A stretch of DNA of 64,000 nt, from positions 27,092 to 91,091 of the forward strand of contig JAKSIL010000012.1 in NCBI GenBank assembly GCA_024398815.1. Reading direction: 5' to 3'. The translations under genes and the position numbers were made by a program. Under the pieces are notes generated by a model. The model was not told where the DNA came from, searched no databases, and saw only the letters and a program-made list of their open reading frames with translations. Every line of letters starts with the position of its first letter. Within the stretch, counting starts at the first letter, position 1. The stretch is from Fibrobacter sp. (GTDB taxonomy: Bacteria; Fibrobacterota; Fibrobacteria; Fibrobacterales; Fibrobacteraceae). Shown here piece by piece: positions 39,703 through 49,003 of the stretch.

Positions 39703-40971
39703 ATGGCTAAGAATGAATCCAAGAAGAAGGTTGTCCTCGCTTACAGCGGCGGACTTGATACATCCATCATTATCCCGTGGCTCAAGGAAACCTACGACGT
39801 CGAAGTGATTGCTTTCGCCGCAGACCTCGGCCAGAACGATTTCCCGGATGCTAAGGCTCTCGAAGAGAAGGCTCTCAAGACTGGTGCTTCCAAGTGCTAC
39901 GTTCTCGACCTCAAGAAGGAATTCCTTGAAGAATACGTTTGGCCGACCGTCCGTGCCGGTGCCAAGTACGAAGGCACATACCTCCTGGGTACGTCCTTTG
40001 CCCGTCCGCTTATCGCCAAGTACCAGGTGAAGATTGCCGAAAAGGAAGGCGCTTACGCTGTTGCTCACGGCGCTACCGGTAAGGGTAACGACCAGGTCCG
40101 TTTCGAACTGACCTACGCCGCTCTTAACCCGAAGCTCGAAGTCATCGCTCCGTGGAAGGATCCTCGCTGGACGTTCCACAGCCGCGAAGACGCTATCGAC
40201 TACGCAGCCGCCCACAAGATTCCGCTGAACGGCATCTCCAAGAAGAAGATTTACTCCGAAGACGGTAACCTCTGGCACCTTTCCCACGAAGGTGGCGTCC
40301 TGGAATTCCCGGAACAGGAACACAAGTACGAGTTCCTCAAGCATACCAATACGTTTGAAAAGGCCCCGAACAAGGCTGACCACGTTACTATCGGTTTCGA
40401 AAAGGGCAACCCGGTTTCCATCAACGGCAAGAAGATGGGCGCTGTGGAACTCCTCGAATTCCTGAACAAGATCGGTGGCGACAATGCCTGCGGTCTCCTG
40501 GACATCGTTGAAAACCGCCTCGTCGGCCTCAAGAGCCGCGGCGTGTACGAAACTCCGGGTGGCACCCTCCTTTACAAGGCTCACGAATGCCTGGAACAGC
40601 TCGTGCTCGACAAGGAAACTTTGTTCGAAGCCCAGAAGATGTCCATGACTTATGCAAACCTTGTGTACAATGGCCAGTGGTTCACTCCGCTCCGCCAGGC
40701 TATGGACGCATTCTTTGACGAAGTCAACAGCGTCGTGACTGGTGAAGTTACCCTCAAGCTTTACAAGGGCAACATCATCCCGGCCGGCATCAAGAGCCCG
40801 TACAGCCTGTACGACATGGGCCTCGGTGGATTCACCGACGTTGACATGTACGACCAGAAGGATGCTACTGGCTTCATCCGTTGCTATGGCCTTCCGCTCA
40901 AGACTCGCGCCCTCTTGCTCGGCAAGAAGACGAACGTCAAGTTCGGTGGCGTCCCGAGTTTGAAGAAGTAA
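39703..40971 (+). CDS. argG: Argininosuccinate synthase
   Basis: A 422-residue enzyme joining citrulline and aspartate with ATP in arginine synthesis. The N-terminal PP-loop is VVLAYSGGLDTSIIIPWLKE, followed by ADLGQ, AHGATGKGNDQVRFE and SREDAIDYA. Starts at the ATG at 39703 after the ribosome site AGGAAG; the frame continues upstream without family similarity. Codon use is strongly biased towards GGC, CTC and AAG, like trpS, suggesting high expression. Followed by a strong terminator at 41041. No argH is adjacent. Confidence 0.95.
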   Translation: MAKNESKKKVVLAYSGGLDTSIIIPWLKETYDVEVIAFAADLGQNDFPDAKALEEKALKTGASKCYVLDLKKEFLEEYVWPTVRAGAKYEGTYLLGTSFARPLIAKYQVKIAEKEGAYAVAHGATGKGNDQVRFELTYAALNPKLEVIAPWKDPRWTFHSREDAIDYAAAHKIPLNGISKKKIYSEDGNLWHLSHEGGVLEFPEQEHKYEFLKHTNTFEKAPNKADHVTIGFEKGNPVSINGKKMGAVELLEFLNKIGGDNACGLLDIVENRLVGLKSRGVYETPGGTLLYKAHECLEQLVLDKETLFEAQKMSMTYANLVYNGQWFTPLRQAMDAFFDEVNSVVTGEVTLKLYKGNIIPAGIKSPYSLYDMGLGGFTDVDMYDQKDATGFIRCYGLPLKTRALLLGKKTNVKFGGVPSLKK

Positions 40972-41040
40972 GTTGTTACGTGACACAAGTTACGTAACTA
41001 ACTGAAGTCCGCTAAAGCGAACATCAAACTTACAGAAAAA

Positions 41041-41064
41041 CCCTCGGCAATAGCCGAGGGCTTT
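41041..41064 (+). terminator. Terminator after argG
   Basis: CCCTCGGC (41041-41048) pairs with GCCGAGGG (41053-41060) around AATA, followed by CTTTTC. It also stands at the end of the convergent gene at 41081-41614. Confidence 0.88.
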
Positions 41065-41080
41065 TCGTTTGAAATAAATC

Positions 41081-41614
41081 CTACCAAATTTTTACGGAGT
41101 AGCCGATTCTCCAGATGAGGCTTGGTGCATCGTGGTCCATCACCATGTAAACGGGGTAGGCGATTTGTGTGAAGAACCCGTACATGTGTATCCAGAGTTC
41201 TGCCGAGATGTCCAGAGTTTCTTGCATGTTGTAGGGCAAGAGGTAATTCCCGTCGTTCGCTTTGTTCAACGCCTGGTGCATCTTGTTGGGGGCTTCTGCA
41301 TATTCGTATCCGCCGCCGATTCCCATGTCGAAGTTGAAGGGGAGGTTTGCGAGGAATGTCCAGCCGAGGCTTCCGCGTATGCCGCACCAGAAATCGTTTG
41401 CACCGGCGTGTGTTCCGAGCCCCTGGATTCTAAAAAACAGGTCGTTGTAGTTGACGCCTGCAAGAATCATGACGGGGCTTGGGTCGCCTGCAGAAATTCC
41501 CGCCTCGATGTTCCATGGGGACTTTTTGGATGCCCCGGAATCGTTCGCAAAAGCGAAAACTGAGCAAAGTAAAATGCCCAAAGCTACGATTCTTGGTACA
41601 AAGGAACGTTTCAT
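41081..41614 (-). CDS. Outer-membrane barrel-like protein
   Basis: A 177-residue protein with a signal peptide (PRIVALGILLCSVFAFA). It has several strand-like segments (NIEAGISAGDPSPVMILAGV; LFFRIQGLGTHAGANDFW; LPFNFDMGIGGGYEYAEA) and ends in WRIGYSVKIW, an aromatic C-terminus typical of barrels. The region after YLLPYNMQETLDISAELW continues the strand pattern. No named family recognised. A TATAAT box is visible on the minus strand just upstream. Convergent with argG. Confidence 0.65.
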   Translation of the reverse strand: MKRSFVPRIVALGILLCSVFAFANDSGASKKSPWNIEAGISAGDPSPVMILAGVNYNDLFFRIQGLGTHAGANDFWCGIRGSLGWTFLANLPFNFDMGIGGGYEYAEAPNKMHQALNKANDGNYLLPYNMQETLDISAELWIHMYGFFTQIAYPVYMVMDHDAPSLIWRIGYSVKIW

Positions 41615-41679
41615 ACTGCAAATTATAGAAATCCGTGTGATTTATTGCACTTTTTATTTATCAGAAATGCCCAATCACT

Positions 41680-41707
41680 TTGATAAAATGGGTAATTGTG
41701 CTATCTT
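41680..41707 (+). promoter_or_regulatory. Predicted promoter of the barrel gene at 41760
   Basis: TTGATA (41680-41685), 16 bases, TATCTT (41702-41707). The start codon is 53 bases downstream. The hexamers resemble those of argG. Confidence 0.45.
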
Positions 41708-41759
41708 TTTTTGCGTGAACCCGCTGGACTTGTGTCCAGGAAACAATTGAGGAAAAAAA

Positions 41760-42632
41760 ATGAAATTGAAATCCGCTATTCTCGCCTGCGCTGCCGCTTG
41801 TGCTTTTGCTGCTCCCGCCATGGCTGAAGGGGGCATGTTCGAAGGTGCCCTTCCCGAAAACTGGACTGCCGACGTGGTTGCTGGCGTCAAGTACACCCGC
41901 ATGCAGTTCAACAACTGGGCAAACGACGGTACGTCTTCGTATACATGGCTCATCACTTACGATGCCGACGTGCAGGGCAAGTGGAAAGTGGCCAATTGGC
42001 GTAACTTGGTGGATATCGACCTCGGACAAACCTGGACCGACGGACTTGGCAAGCGTAAGTCTTCCGACAGGCTCTTCTGGGAATCCATGCTCGACTTCAA
42101 CATGACTGAGCAAATCAAGCCCTACATTGGAAACCGCTTTGAAACGCAGATGATGGCCGGCTACAAATACAGCGAAGACGAAAACGGCGATGAAGTGAAG
42201 ACCGCCGTCTCTAGTTTCATGGACCCTGCTTACGAAACCCAGGTTGCTGGTATCGCCTACATTCCGAACGACAACTTTAGCCAGCGTATCGGCTTTGCAA
42301 ACCGTATGACCATCTCCAACGGTTACGGCTTTGCCGACGATCCCGATACCGACAAGTTCGAAAAGTTCAAGGATGAACCGGGTATTGAATCCATTACGGA
42401 ATTCAAGTATTCCTTCAGCGAAATCATGACTTTCAAGACTCGTCTTTGGGCATTCTGCAACTTCAAGGGCGTCGACGAAATTGACGGCCTTTGGGAAAAC
42501 TTGCTCTCTGTCGCTATCGCTCCGCTCTTTGAACTCCAGGTCGGCCTTGATATGGCTTACGACAAGGACCTTGACGAAGATGCTCAGCTCAAGAACATGG
42601 TGCTGGTGGGAATCACCTGGCGCTGGTTCTAA
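41760..42632 (+). CDS. DUF3078-like outer-membrane beta-barrel protein
   Basis: A 290-residue protein with a signal peptide (ILACAAACAFAAPAMA). The DUF3078-like opening WTADVVAGVKYTRMQFNNWA and the aligned WKVANWRNLVDIDLGQTW are visible, followed by alternating strands (DRLFWESMLDFNMTEQIKPY; YETQVAGIAYIPNDNFSQRI) and a C-terminal strand MVLVGITWRWF ending in Phe, the barrel-assembly signal. The role of the family is unknown. Good codon bias suggests an abundant outer-membrane protein. It has its own promoter and terminator. Confidence 0.78.
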   Translation: MKLKSAILACAAACAFAAPAMAEGGMFEGALPENWTADVVAGVKYTRMQFNNWANDGTSSYTWLITYDADVQGKWKVANWRNLVDIDLGQTWTDGLGKRKSSDRLFWESMLDFNMTEQIKPYIGNRFETQMMAGYKYSEDENGDEVKTAVSSFMDPAYETQVAGIAYIPNDNFSQRIGFANRMTISNGYGFADDPDTDKFEKFKDEPGIESITEFKYSFSEIMTFKTRLWAFCNFKGVDEIDGLWENLLSVAIAPLFELQVGLDMAYDKDLDEDAQLKNMVLVGITWRWF

Positions 42633-42678
42633 CGAGACTTTGGGGTCCGCTCTGCTGCCCCCTAGACAAAAAAATAAC

Positions 42679-42718
42679 GGCCATTACGCTTCCGGCGAAT
42701 GGCCTTTCTTTTTTTTCT
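42679..42718 (+). terminator. Terminator after the DUF3078-like gene
   Basis: GGCCATT (42679-42685) pairs with AATGGCC (42698-42704) and is followed by a long T-rich run (TTTCTTTTTTTTC). Confidence 0.88.
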
Positions 42719-42735
42719 GAGTGGCGGGATTTTTT

Positions 42736-43353
42736 TTAGTATTCTATGCTCAGCAGGTCTTCGACCCAGGCGTCACGCTTTTTGCGGAGCATTTCAAGGG
42801 ATTTTTCATCGGCGGCGCTCTGGTTGCAGGCGTCGGCCAGCTCTTGATAACTTGTCTGTAATTTCTCTGCCTTGGCGTAGTCCGGCTTCAAGGCTTCGAG
42901 AGCGTCCAGGATGGCGTTGTCGGAGTACAGTCGGGAGATTCCTTCGAGGCTGTGGGCGATGTAGCCCTTGCTGTCGCCTTCGCTGCGTGATTTGGATGCC
43001 TCGGCGAACTCCATGGGAGCAAGCTTGTCTATGAATTTGCACTCTTCGACATAGAGTGCGTCGCATTCGACGTAGTTCGCCCTGCGGACGGCTAGTTCCA
43101 GTTGCTTTTTGATAAAGGGCCTGTACCCTTCGGCGTCGAATTCGAGATTTTGGGAGTCGCAGAACTCCTTGAGGTTGTCGATGTTCCCCTGCGTGGGGTT
43201 GTTGAGCAGGCATTCCTTGAGCACCGCCATCTTGTCTTTGGGGGCTAGCCTTTGGAAGGATGCGGTTTTGGCGCTGTTGGCTTTGACGTGGAGCCAGAAC
43301 ACGCGGAGGAGTAGCAAAACGATGACGATTACGAACAATAAAGACCAATTCAT
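42736..43353 (-). CDS. Membrane-anchored helical protein of unknown function
   Basis: A 205-residue protein with one N-terminal membrane segment (WSLLFVIVIVLLLLRVFWLH) and an all-helical soluble domain rich in Glu, Lys and Ala (MAVLKECLLNNPTQGNIDNL; YVECDALYVEECKFIDKLAP; SLEMLRKKRDAWVEDLLSIE). It looks like an anchored helical-repeat protein, possibly TPR-related, but no signature is clear. The ATG at 43353 is chosen because residues upstream in the open frame do not look like a signal peptide. It converges on the DUF3078-like gene. Confidence 0.65.
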   Translation of the reverse strand: MNWSLLFVIVIVLLLLRVFWLHVKANSAKTASFQRLAPKDKMAVLKECLLNNPTQGNIDNLKEFCDSQNLEFDAEGYRPFIKKQLELAVRRANYVECDALYVEECKFIDKLAPMEFAEASKSRSEGDSKGYIAHSLEGISRLYSDNAILDALEALKPDYAKAEKLQTSYQELADACNQSAADEKSLEMLRKKRDAWVEDLLSIEY

Positions 43354-43546
43354 GGCACAAATGTACGCAAAAATGGGTTGAACCGCCCCCGCTGGATGGT
43401 GAAAGTTCATGTTTTGGCTCACTAAATCTTGTAAAACGGCTTTTTTACATAGATTTTTCAAAAAATGAGTGTGTGGAATCTCACATTTTGGTTTATATTT
43501 AAGGTGATTGTTTGACCCTATATAATATAGGTGGAGATTGGATTAT

Positions 43547-46300
43547 ATGACGATTAAAAAACGCGTGTTTGCAGGAGCCCTTCTGTGCGGTACTTCTATT
43601 CTGTTTGCCGCGGCTGCTAAGCCTGCTCAGCTAGAACTTATTGTCCGTGACTTCCAGCCGGGCCATCCCGACTTCGAGAACTTTTCCGAAGAATCTATCA
43701 AGAACATGGATTTGATGTACGAGGATGCTTCTGCGCTTGGCTTGGTCGGGTACGATTTGGCCTGGTACGAACGCGCCCCTTATCATAGGGCCTGTGCCAA
43801 CTTGAATTCTCCTTCTGCGGGTATTCCTGTGGGTGTCGACGGCAAACCCATGGCTCGGGTGACATCCTTGCCGGCCTATTTGCAGACGGATCTTTCCAAG
43901 TCGACCCAGATTCTAAAGTACGGAGAATGCTCCACCAAGGGTCCCGATGGAATTGCTCAGCGAGGTTACGAGACTGTGGGCTGGAAGACGGACGTGCTTA
44001 GCTGCAACGGCTCCGTGAACTGGGCCAACGAAGTGTACTTCACCCCGAACATGGTTTTCCCGCATCTGGACTTTAGCGATACCCTTGATCCCTTGACCAT
44101 GAAGGCCGACTTCTTGCGTGTCAAGATCATGAGGAATCCGGACAATCCTTTGTCTTGCGACAACTCCGCCTTTGAACAGTGGTTTACCGATGTCGAGGGA
44201 GTGAACCTGCGCAGTGATATCGCATTGGATATTCCGAACGTCACCGATGCCCAGGGCAATCCGACCCGCTATTACGTGATGGACTACAACTACAACAACG
44301 GTGGCTATACTCCTCTTGACAACGTGAATGCCGACGGCTTACGTCTTGGCGCTCGTGAAAAGGCATACGAAGCTGAAAACATCAACCAGTTCGGTCCCCA
44401 GAGTTTCTCCATCTTCTGCCCGCCGTATTCCTACCAGTACGCCATCGGCCAGTATGACTATAGAAACTACTACACCTACGGCCTTTGCATGGCTTGGCTT
44501 GCCGAAGGCGGTCCGAAGCATCCGACTGCAGCCCAGACTGTCGCAACCAACTACACAGTGAACCTGGGTAACTACTGGCAAATCGGCAAGACCTTTGCCG
44601 ACAATCATCCCAAGATGAGCGACCGTGGCAAACTTGACGGTGATGTCAGCTTCAACAGGCTCGCCTTGACGGCGGATTTCCTTCCGGTGTTCCATCTGCG
44701 CAACTACGCTTTCACCATGATGGGCCACGTGGAATTCAAGTACAAGATTGAAAACCAGACACCGGAGCCGGAAGTGTTCGACTTCGTGGGTGACGACGAC
44801 ATGTGGATCTTTATTGACGGTGTGTTGGTGGTCGACCTCGGTGGTACACACTTGGCTACTCCGGGTTCCGTGAACATCCAGACCTTGGCCCAGAACAACC
44901 ATGGTTGCCACGCCGGCGAGCCTTTGGCCACAGGTCGTAACTGTAATGGATCTTCTGATGCGAACGGCTGGGGCGACGGCTCCTGGCATCATCTGCACTT
45001 CTTCTACGCTGACCGTCAGACTGACGGTTCCAACCTTTACATCCGTACTTCCCTTGCTGAACTTGCCCCAACCAAGTACGGTCAGCCAGCTGTGCTCGGT
45101 GCCGAAGTCACGGTTGCGAACGGTGTCACAACGACAAGCCTTATCCTCAATACCCAGTTGAGCCAGGAATCCTTGGATCTCATGATGGCTGGTGGCCAGA
45201 GCAATACCGTTCCTGGCATTGTGGTCAAGCGTTGCGATGACTTTGATGTTGTGACTCAGCAATGCCGCGTGTACAAGTCCCTTGGCTATTATGTCGATAA
45301 CATTACCTTCACTATCGACAAGGGCGCTGGCGGTATGATTTATAGTGTGCAGGGACACTTGCCTGATGGTTCCAGCTTGATGTCTGGTGACGAACTCGCT
45401 TTCAACTATCCCGTTACTGAACAGGCTAACGAAGACTATGATCCGGAAACGACCGGAAAGATGAACTTCTTTGTCACTTCCGTGGGTGGCAAACAGGTGG
45501 ACGGCTTCCCCGAAGAATGGGGCATGGCGGTTCTTCTCGTGAACCCCACCACCGATGTGGAAGTTGGCGATACGACAATTACTCGTCCGGACTTTGACGT
45601 GACCCAGCTTAACGGTACTGGCAGCAGCGACATGTCCGTGGCTTCTACCGGTGAATTGGTGCTTACTCCGCTTCCGGCCAGCTATACCGACCAGAAGGAC
45701 GATTTCCAAAAGGATTCCTTGAAGAAGTACACTGCAGCTCCGGCTCAGGGAGGCGATATTAGTGGCGTGCAAAAGTTCCTGCAGTCTGACAAGAGCACCG
45801 AGGCGTCGAATGCTGCCGGTGGCGCTTCTGTGAACGACGCTCGCTGCTATACCGATGCGTTCGGTGTCGAAAGCTGCGCTAGCATCTACTTCCCGACATC
45901 TCAGCCGTTCAAGGTGAACGTGCGCGTGTTCGACCATCTCGGTCATTTCGTGAGCCAGTACTCCGAACAGGTGAGCAGGGAACAGTTCGAAAAGGCTGTT
46001 TCCCAGGGCGCTGCCGCTGCTGCGCTTCCGTCTTTGAAGAAGAAGACTTGCACGAACAGCTTCACCAACGAGACTATCAACGCTACGGGTACTGGCGAAA
46101 TGATGGTGACCATCAAGATGTATCCGGTGTCGCAGCGCGGTCGCTTGCTTGCCACTGGCCCCTACATCTACCAGGTGTCCATCATTAAGGAAAAGTACGA
46201 CTACTGCGCCTACCTGGGCAACGGAAACGTCGACTTTACTTCTGCTCCGTACCAGCGCGTGTCGTTTACGACGACTCTCGGCTACCGCCGTCAGAAGTAA
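43547..46300 (+). CDS. Fibro-slime domain protein (large secreted)
   Basis: A 917-residue exported protein (signal peptide VFAGALLCGTSILFAAA). It carries the fibro-slime domain (TIGR02148-like) around residues 365-510: the PA14-like core VFDFVGDDDMWIFIDGVLVV and DLGGTHLATPGSVN, then GDGSWHHLHFFYADRQTDGS, NLYIRTSL. N-terminal blocks include ELIVRDFQPGHPDFENFSEE. The C-terminal about 200 residues hold paired cysteines and a beta-sandwich-like segment (FKVNVRVFDHLGHFVSQYSE). In Fibrobacter, fibro-slime proteins are linked to adhesion to cellulose. The ATG at 43547 has a ribosome site GGTGGAG. Confidence 0.88.
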   Translation: MTIKKRVFAGALLCGTSILFAAAAKPAQLELIVRDFQPGHPDFENFSEESIKNMDLMYEDASALGLVGYDLAWYERAPYHRACANLNSPSAGIPVGVDGKPMARVTSLPAYLQTDLSKSTQILKYGECSTKGPDGIAQRGYETVGWKTDVLSCNGSVNWANEVYFTPNMVFPHLDFSDTLDPLTMKADFLRVKIMRNPDNPLSCDNSAFEQWFTDVEGVNLRSDIALDIPNVTDAQGNPTRYYVMDYNYNNGGYTPLDNVNADGLRLGAREKAYEAENINQFGPQSFSIFCPPYSYQYAIGQYDYRNYYTYGLCMAWLAEGGPKHPTAAQTVATNYTVNLGNYWQIGKTFADNHPKMSDRGKLDGDVSFNRLALTADFLPVFHLRNYAFTMMGHVEFKYKIENQTPEPEVFDFVGDDDMWIFIDGVLVVDLGGTHLATPGSVNIQTLAQNNHGCHAGEPLATGRNCNGSSDANGWGDGSWHHLHFFYADRQTDGSNLYIRTSLAELAPTKYGQPAVLGAEVTVANGVTTTSLILNTQLSQESLDLMMAGGQSNTVPGIVVKRCDDFDVVTQQCRVYKSLGYYVDNITFTIDKGAGGMIYSVQGHLPDGSSLMSGDELAFNYPVTEQANEDYDPETTGKMNFFVTSVGGKQVDGFPEEWGMAVLLVNPTTDVEVGDTTITRPDFDVTQLNGTGSSDMSVASTGELVLTPLPASYTDQKDDFQKDSLKKYTAAPAQGGDISGVQKFLQSDKSTEASNAAGGASVNDARCYTDAFGVESCASIYFPTSQPFKVNVRVFDHLGHFVSQYSEQVSREQFEKAVSQGAAAAALPSLKKKTCTNSFTNETINATGTGEMMVTIKMYPVSQRGRLLATGPYIYQVSIIKEKYDYCAYLGNGNVDFTSAPYQRVSFTTTLGYRRQK

Positions 46301-46315
46301 TCAAGTTTTTTTGCG

Positions 46316-46354
46316 AAAAGGGTCGCGGCTGGCTATGCCGTGGCCCTTTTTTTT
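46316..46354 (+). terminator. Terminator after the fibro-slime gene
   Basis: AAAAGGG at 46316 pairs with CCCTTTT at 46344-46350 through an extended GC-rich stem (GCGGC/GCCGT), followed by a T run. Confidence 0.8.
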
Positions 46355-46439
46355 GTGCACGGAAATTGCGGACTCACAAATGTGCGCGTGCGGAAAAACG
46401 CGTGCGTGAATTACAGATTGTCGAATGTATGTTCCCGAA

Positions 46440-47693
46440 CTAGATGGGTTCGGCGAGGAGCGCAAAGGGCTCGGCGCCGGTGATTTTTACCTGCAGTTCC
46501 GTGCCAGGCGGAATCGTGCCTGCAATAGCAACGGGGCGGTACGCCGCGTTGCGGGCGATGGTCGTCTTGGCGCGGTAGCCCGTCTTTTCGGTGACGACCG
46601 TTTCTTCGCATCCGATCCACTTTTGATTGTTTTCGAGGGCGACTTGCTGGAATACTTCAGCGAGGCGCGCGGAGCGCTCGTGCTTTATCGAATCTGCGAC
46701 GGCCTGAGGCATGCTGTATGCCGGGGTTCCGGGGCGGGCGACGTAGCGGGTGATGTTGCAGACGGTGGGACGAGTTTCTCTGACGAGCGCCTCGGTCTCG
46801 AGATAGTCTGTTTCCGATTCGCCCGGGAATCCGACGATGAGGTCGGTACTGAGGGTGAACTTGTCAAATCGTTCGCAGAAGGCCTGCGCAAGTACGCGGT
46901 AGTCGTCGACGCTGTGCCGGCGCCCCATAGCCTTGAGCACGTTGTCGCTACCGCTTTGTACGGGCAAATGGATGAACTTGTAGATTCTATCGTCGCTAAA
47001 GCAGTCCAGGAGGGCTTCGCTGTATTGCAACACGTGCCGCGGGTTTCCCATGCCCAAACGAATTTTGTATTTCCCAGGAACCTTTACGAGAATTTTTTGT
47101 ACGAGCTCGGCGAGATTTGTACCCGTGTCGAATCCGTAGCAGGCGCAATCCTGCCCGGTGAGCTGGATTTCTGCGCAACCGTCGCTTACGAGACGATTCA
47201 CCTGCTTCACGATAAAGTCTTCGTTGAAACTGTGGAGACGCCCTTTGACAAGGTGCGTGCTGCAGAATGCACAGGCGTCCAGGCAGCCTTCTTCGATGTT
47301 TACGATTCCGACAAAGGGCGATTCGCGAAGGGTAGTCGCGCCCGCCTCTGCCATGTGATTTTCAAGTTCCTTGAGGCTTGAAAACTTGACCGCCGGGACC
47401 GCTTGCAAGGCGGCATCCTTGAAATCCTTAGGGGCGCATCCGGTAATGTAGATGGGTGCCTCAGGAAAATCGGAATGGACCTTGTTCAAAAGCTTTAAGG
47501 CACCCGCATTCCCCTTGACCGTGCACACGTTCAGAAAAAAGGCTTCGGGCTGCTGCTCCAACTCGCTAGAAGAATTAATTTGTGCTAAATCCGGGTACGA
47601 AAAGGAAACACGGTGCCTTTGCGACAGTATGCGCGCAATCTTTTCTCCGTCGCCAAAATTCGCAGCGCAGCCTTGACTTAAAACATAAATCAT
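46440..47693 (-). CDS. Methylthiotransferase of the e-MtaB/CDKAL1-like type
   Basis: A 417-residue radical-SAM methylthiotransferase. The N-terminal UPF0004 domain has Cys9, Cys57 and Cys86 for the first Fe-S cluster (SQGCAANFGDGEKIA; FLNVCTVKGNAG; ITGCAPKD); the radical-SAM triad is Cys137, Cys141, Cys144 in EEGCLDACAFC. NVCTVKG resembles the archaeal/eukaryotic tRNA t6A methylthiotransferases (e-MtaB, CDKAL1) more than bacterial MiaB. A C-terminal TRAM-like segment ends the protein. Likely product: ms2t6A at tRNA position 37. Start at the ATG at 47693, overlapping the SpoIID-like gene by four bases; the frame upstream is spurious. Confidence 0.78.
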   Translation of the reverse strand: MIYVLSQGCAANFGDGEKIARILSQRHRVSFSYPDLAQINSSSELEQQPEAFFLNVCTVKGNAGALKLLNKVHSDFPEAPIYITGCAPKDFKDAALQAVPAVKFSSLKELENHMAEAGATTLRESPFVGIVNIEEGCLDACAFCSTHLVKGRLHSFNEDFIVKQVNRLVSDGCAEIQLTGQDCACYGFDTGTNLAELVQKILVKVPGKYKIRLGMGNPRHVLQYSEALLDCFSDDRIYKFIHLPVQSGSDNVLKAMGRRHSVDDYRVLAQAFCERFDKFTLSTDLIVGFPGESETDYLETEALVRETRPTVCNITRYVARPGTPAYSMPQAVADSIKHERSARLAEVFQQVALENNQKWIGCEETVVTEKTGYRAKTTIARNAAYRPVAIAGTIPPGTELQVKITGAEPFALLAEPI

Positions 47694-48985
47694 TTTTCGA
47701 ATTTTTCCAACGTGATGCCGGGATAGTAGTGAGTGAGTATCTGCGCAAACGACTGCCCCGCCTGGGCTCTGGCGCGCACGCCCATCTGACACATTCCGAC
47801 TCCGTGTCCAAAGCCCTTACCCCGAATAATCCATTCGTTATTGTCGTGGGAAAGCCTGAAAAAACTTGAAGGGAGTATGGTCCCGTTCTTTTTGAACAAC
47901 CAACGGACCTTGTCGCCCAGGACGTTCATTTTTCCTTTGTCTGTACTCACCTCGAGCGTAAGAATTCTGCCGCTCGGCAAAGTGTCCGTTATGGAAATGT
48001 CAGATACGGTACTGAAGTTTGTGAACTTGAACTTGACTTCGCTCGCGTTCTTTTTGAACAGCTCGAGAGTTTCCTTGTCGCTGAACTTGCGTTCCCATTG
48101 GCTGTAGCTGGATTCGTTGCACCAGGGTGTGCCATCGGGGCGAAGGTCCGGACGGCTTTGCAAATAGGGCAGGTTTTCGCGACCCCAAGTGGCGAGAGTC
48201 TCTGTTTCACCGCCGCAGGTGGAATGGTAATAGGCGATGATGAATTCGCCATTGTAGGTCATTACGATTCCTTCGGTTTGCTTGATGGCGCTGTCGGTTA
48301 GGGACGTTGCGCTTGCGAGGCCTTTGTACACTTGGTCCTTGGTGTCGGCGTAAATGTCGAACCCTGCCGATTCGCGGCTTCCAAAGTGCTTGTAGGCGTA
48401 GGTGCGTGCGGCGACAGCCTGGGCCTTGAGTGCTTCGAACCTGGAGCTGTCCAGTTTTCCGATTTCGTAGGGGATGACTCCGCGCAGGTATTCCTCGATA
48501 TCGACGATATTTACCGCGTTGATTTTGGAGCCGGCGACGGAAACCTTGAATTCTCCCGGGAAGCACGACGAAGAAAGCAATTTCTTTTCGGCGGCTATGT
48601 TGAGACACTTTCCGCTGGATTTGAAAGTCTTGCTTGTTGCGGTTTCGGTTTTTCCTTTGCCCTTGATTTTGAGTTTCCCTTTTTCGAGGGTTATGCGGAT
48701 GTCTTCGCCGCCTTGCTTTATGTGGAGTTCCTTGACGCCTGTGTACACGCCGACGCGCACGTTTCTATTCAGTTCGGCGGGAATTTTTTTCGGAACGATG
48801 TCGAAGGTTGTCGGTTCTTCGCTCTTGACGCTGTCGGAGACGGAATTTGCCTCGATAGGCTTGAATGTAATGGGCGTGTCTATTTCTGCCTTTTCCGGAA
48901 GTTCTGGCAAGTCAAAACCATCGTCGGCCCAGAGGACCGCCGTCAGTGACAGGGAAAATGCGAAAACGGTCCGGAGTAGGTTCAC
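47690..48985 (-). CDS. SpoIID/LytB-domain protein (peptidoglycan-related)
   Basis: A 431-residue exported protein (signal peptide RTVFAFSLSLTAVLWA) with a SpoIID/LytB domain: NRNVRVGVYTGVKELHIKQG, then EYLRGVIPYEIGKLDSSRFE followed by ALKAQAVAARTYAYKHFGSR, then YYHSTCGGETE, and FGHGVGMCQMGVRARAQAGQ near the end. SpoIID of Bacillus is a lytic transglycosylase for denuded glycan. Non-sporulating bacteria carry such proteins in peptidoglycan remodelling. It lies 18 bases downstream of def and overlaps the methylthiotransferase. Confidence 0.85.
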   Translation of the reverse strand: MNLLRTVFAFSLSLTAVLWADDGFDLPELPEKAEIDTPITFKPIEANSVSDSVKSEEPTTFDIVPKKIPAELNRNVRVGVYTGVKELHIKQGGEDIRITLEKGKLKIKGKGKTETATSKTFKSSGKCLNIAAEKKLLSSSCFPGEFKVSVAGSKINAVNIVDIEEYLRGVIPYEIGKLDSSRFEALKAQAVAARTYAYKHFGSRESAGFDIYADTKDQVYKGLASATSLTDSAIKQTEGIVMTYNGEFIIAYYHSTCGGETETLATWGRENLPYLQSRPDLRPDGTPWCNESSYSQWERKFSDKETLELFKKNASEVKFKFTNFSTVSDISITDTLPSGRILTLEVSTDKGKMNVLGDKVRWLFKKNGTILPSSFFRLSHDNNEWIIRGKGFGHGVGMCQMGVRARAQAGQSFAQILTHYYPGITLEKFEK

Positions 48986-49003
48986 GTTGACTCCGGTTCG
49001 CTT

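Noticed and set aside
39697..40986. A 429-residue open frame antisense to argG
   Set aside because: Same reason: an artefact of biased codons in argG, with no motifs.
44339..45946. A 535-residue open frame antisense to the fibro-slime gene
   Set aside because: His/Val/Arg-rich composition typical of a reverse-strand shadow; the fibro-slime protein is certain.
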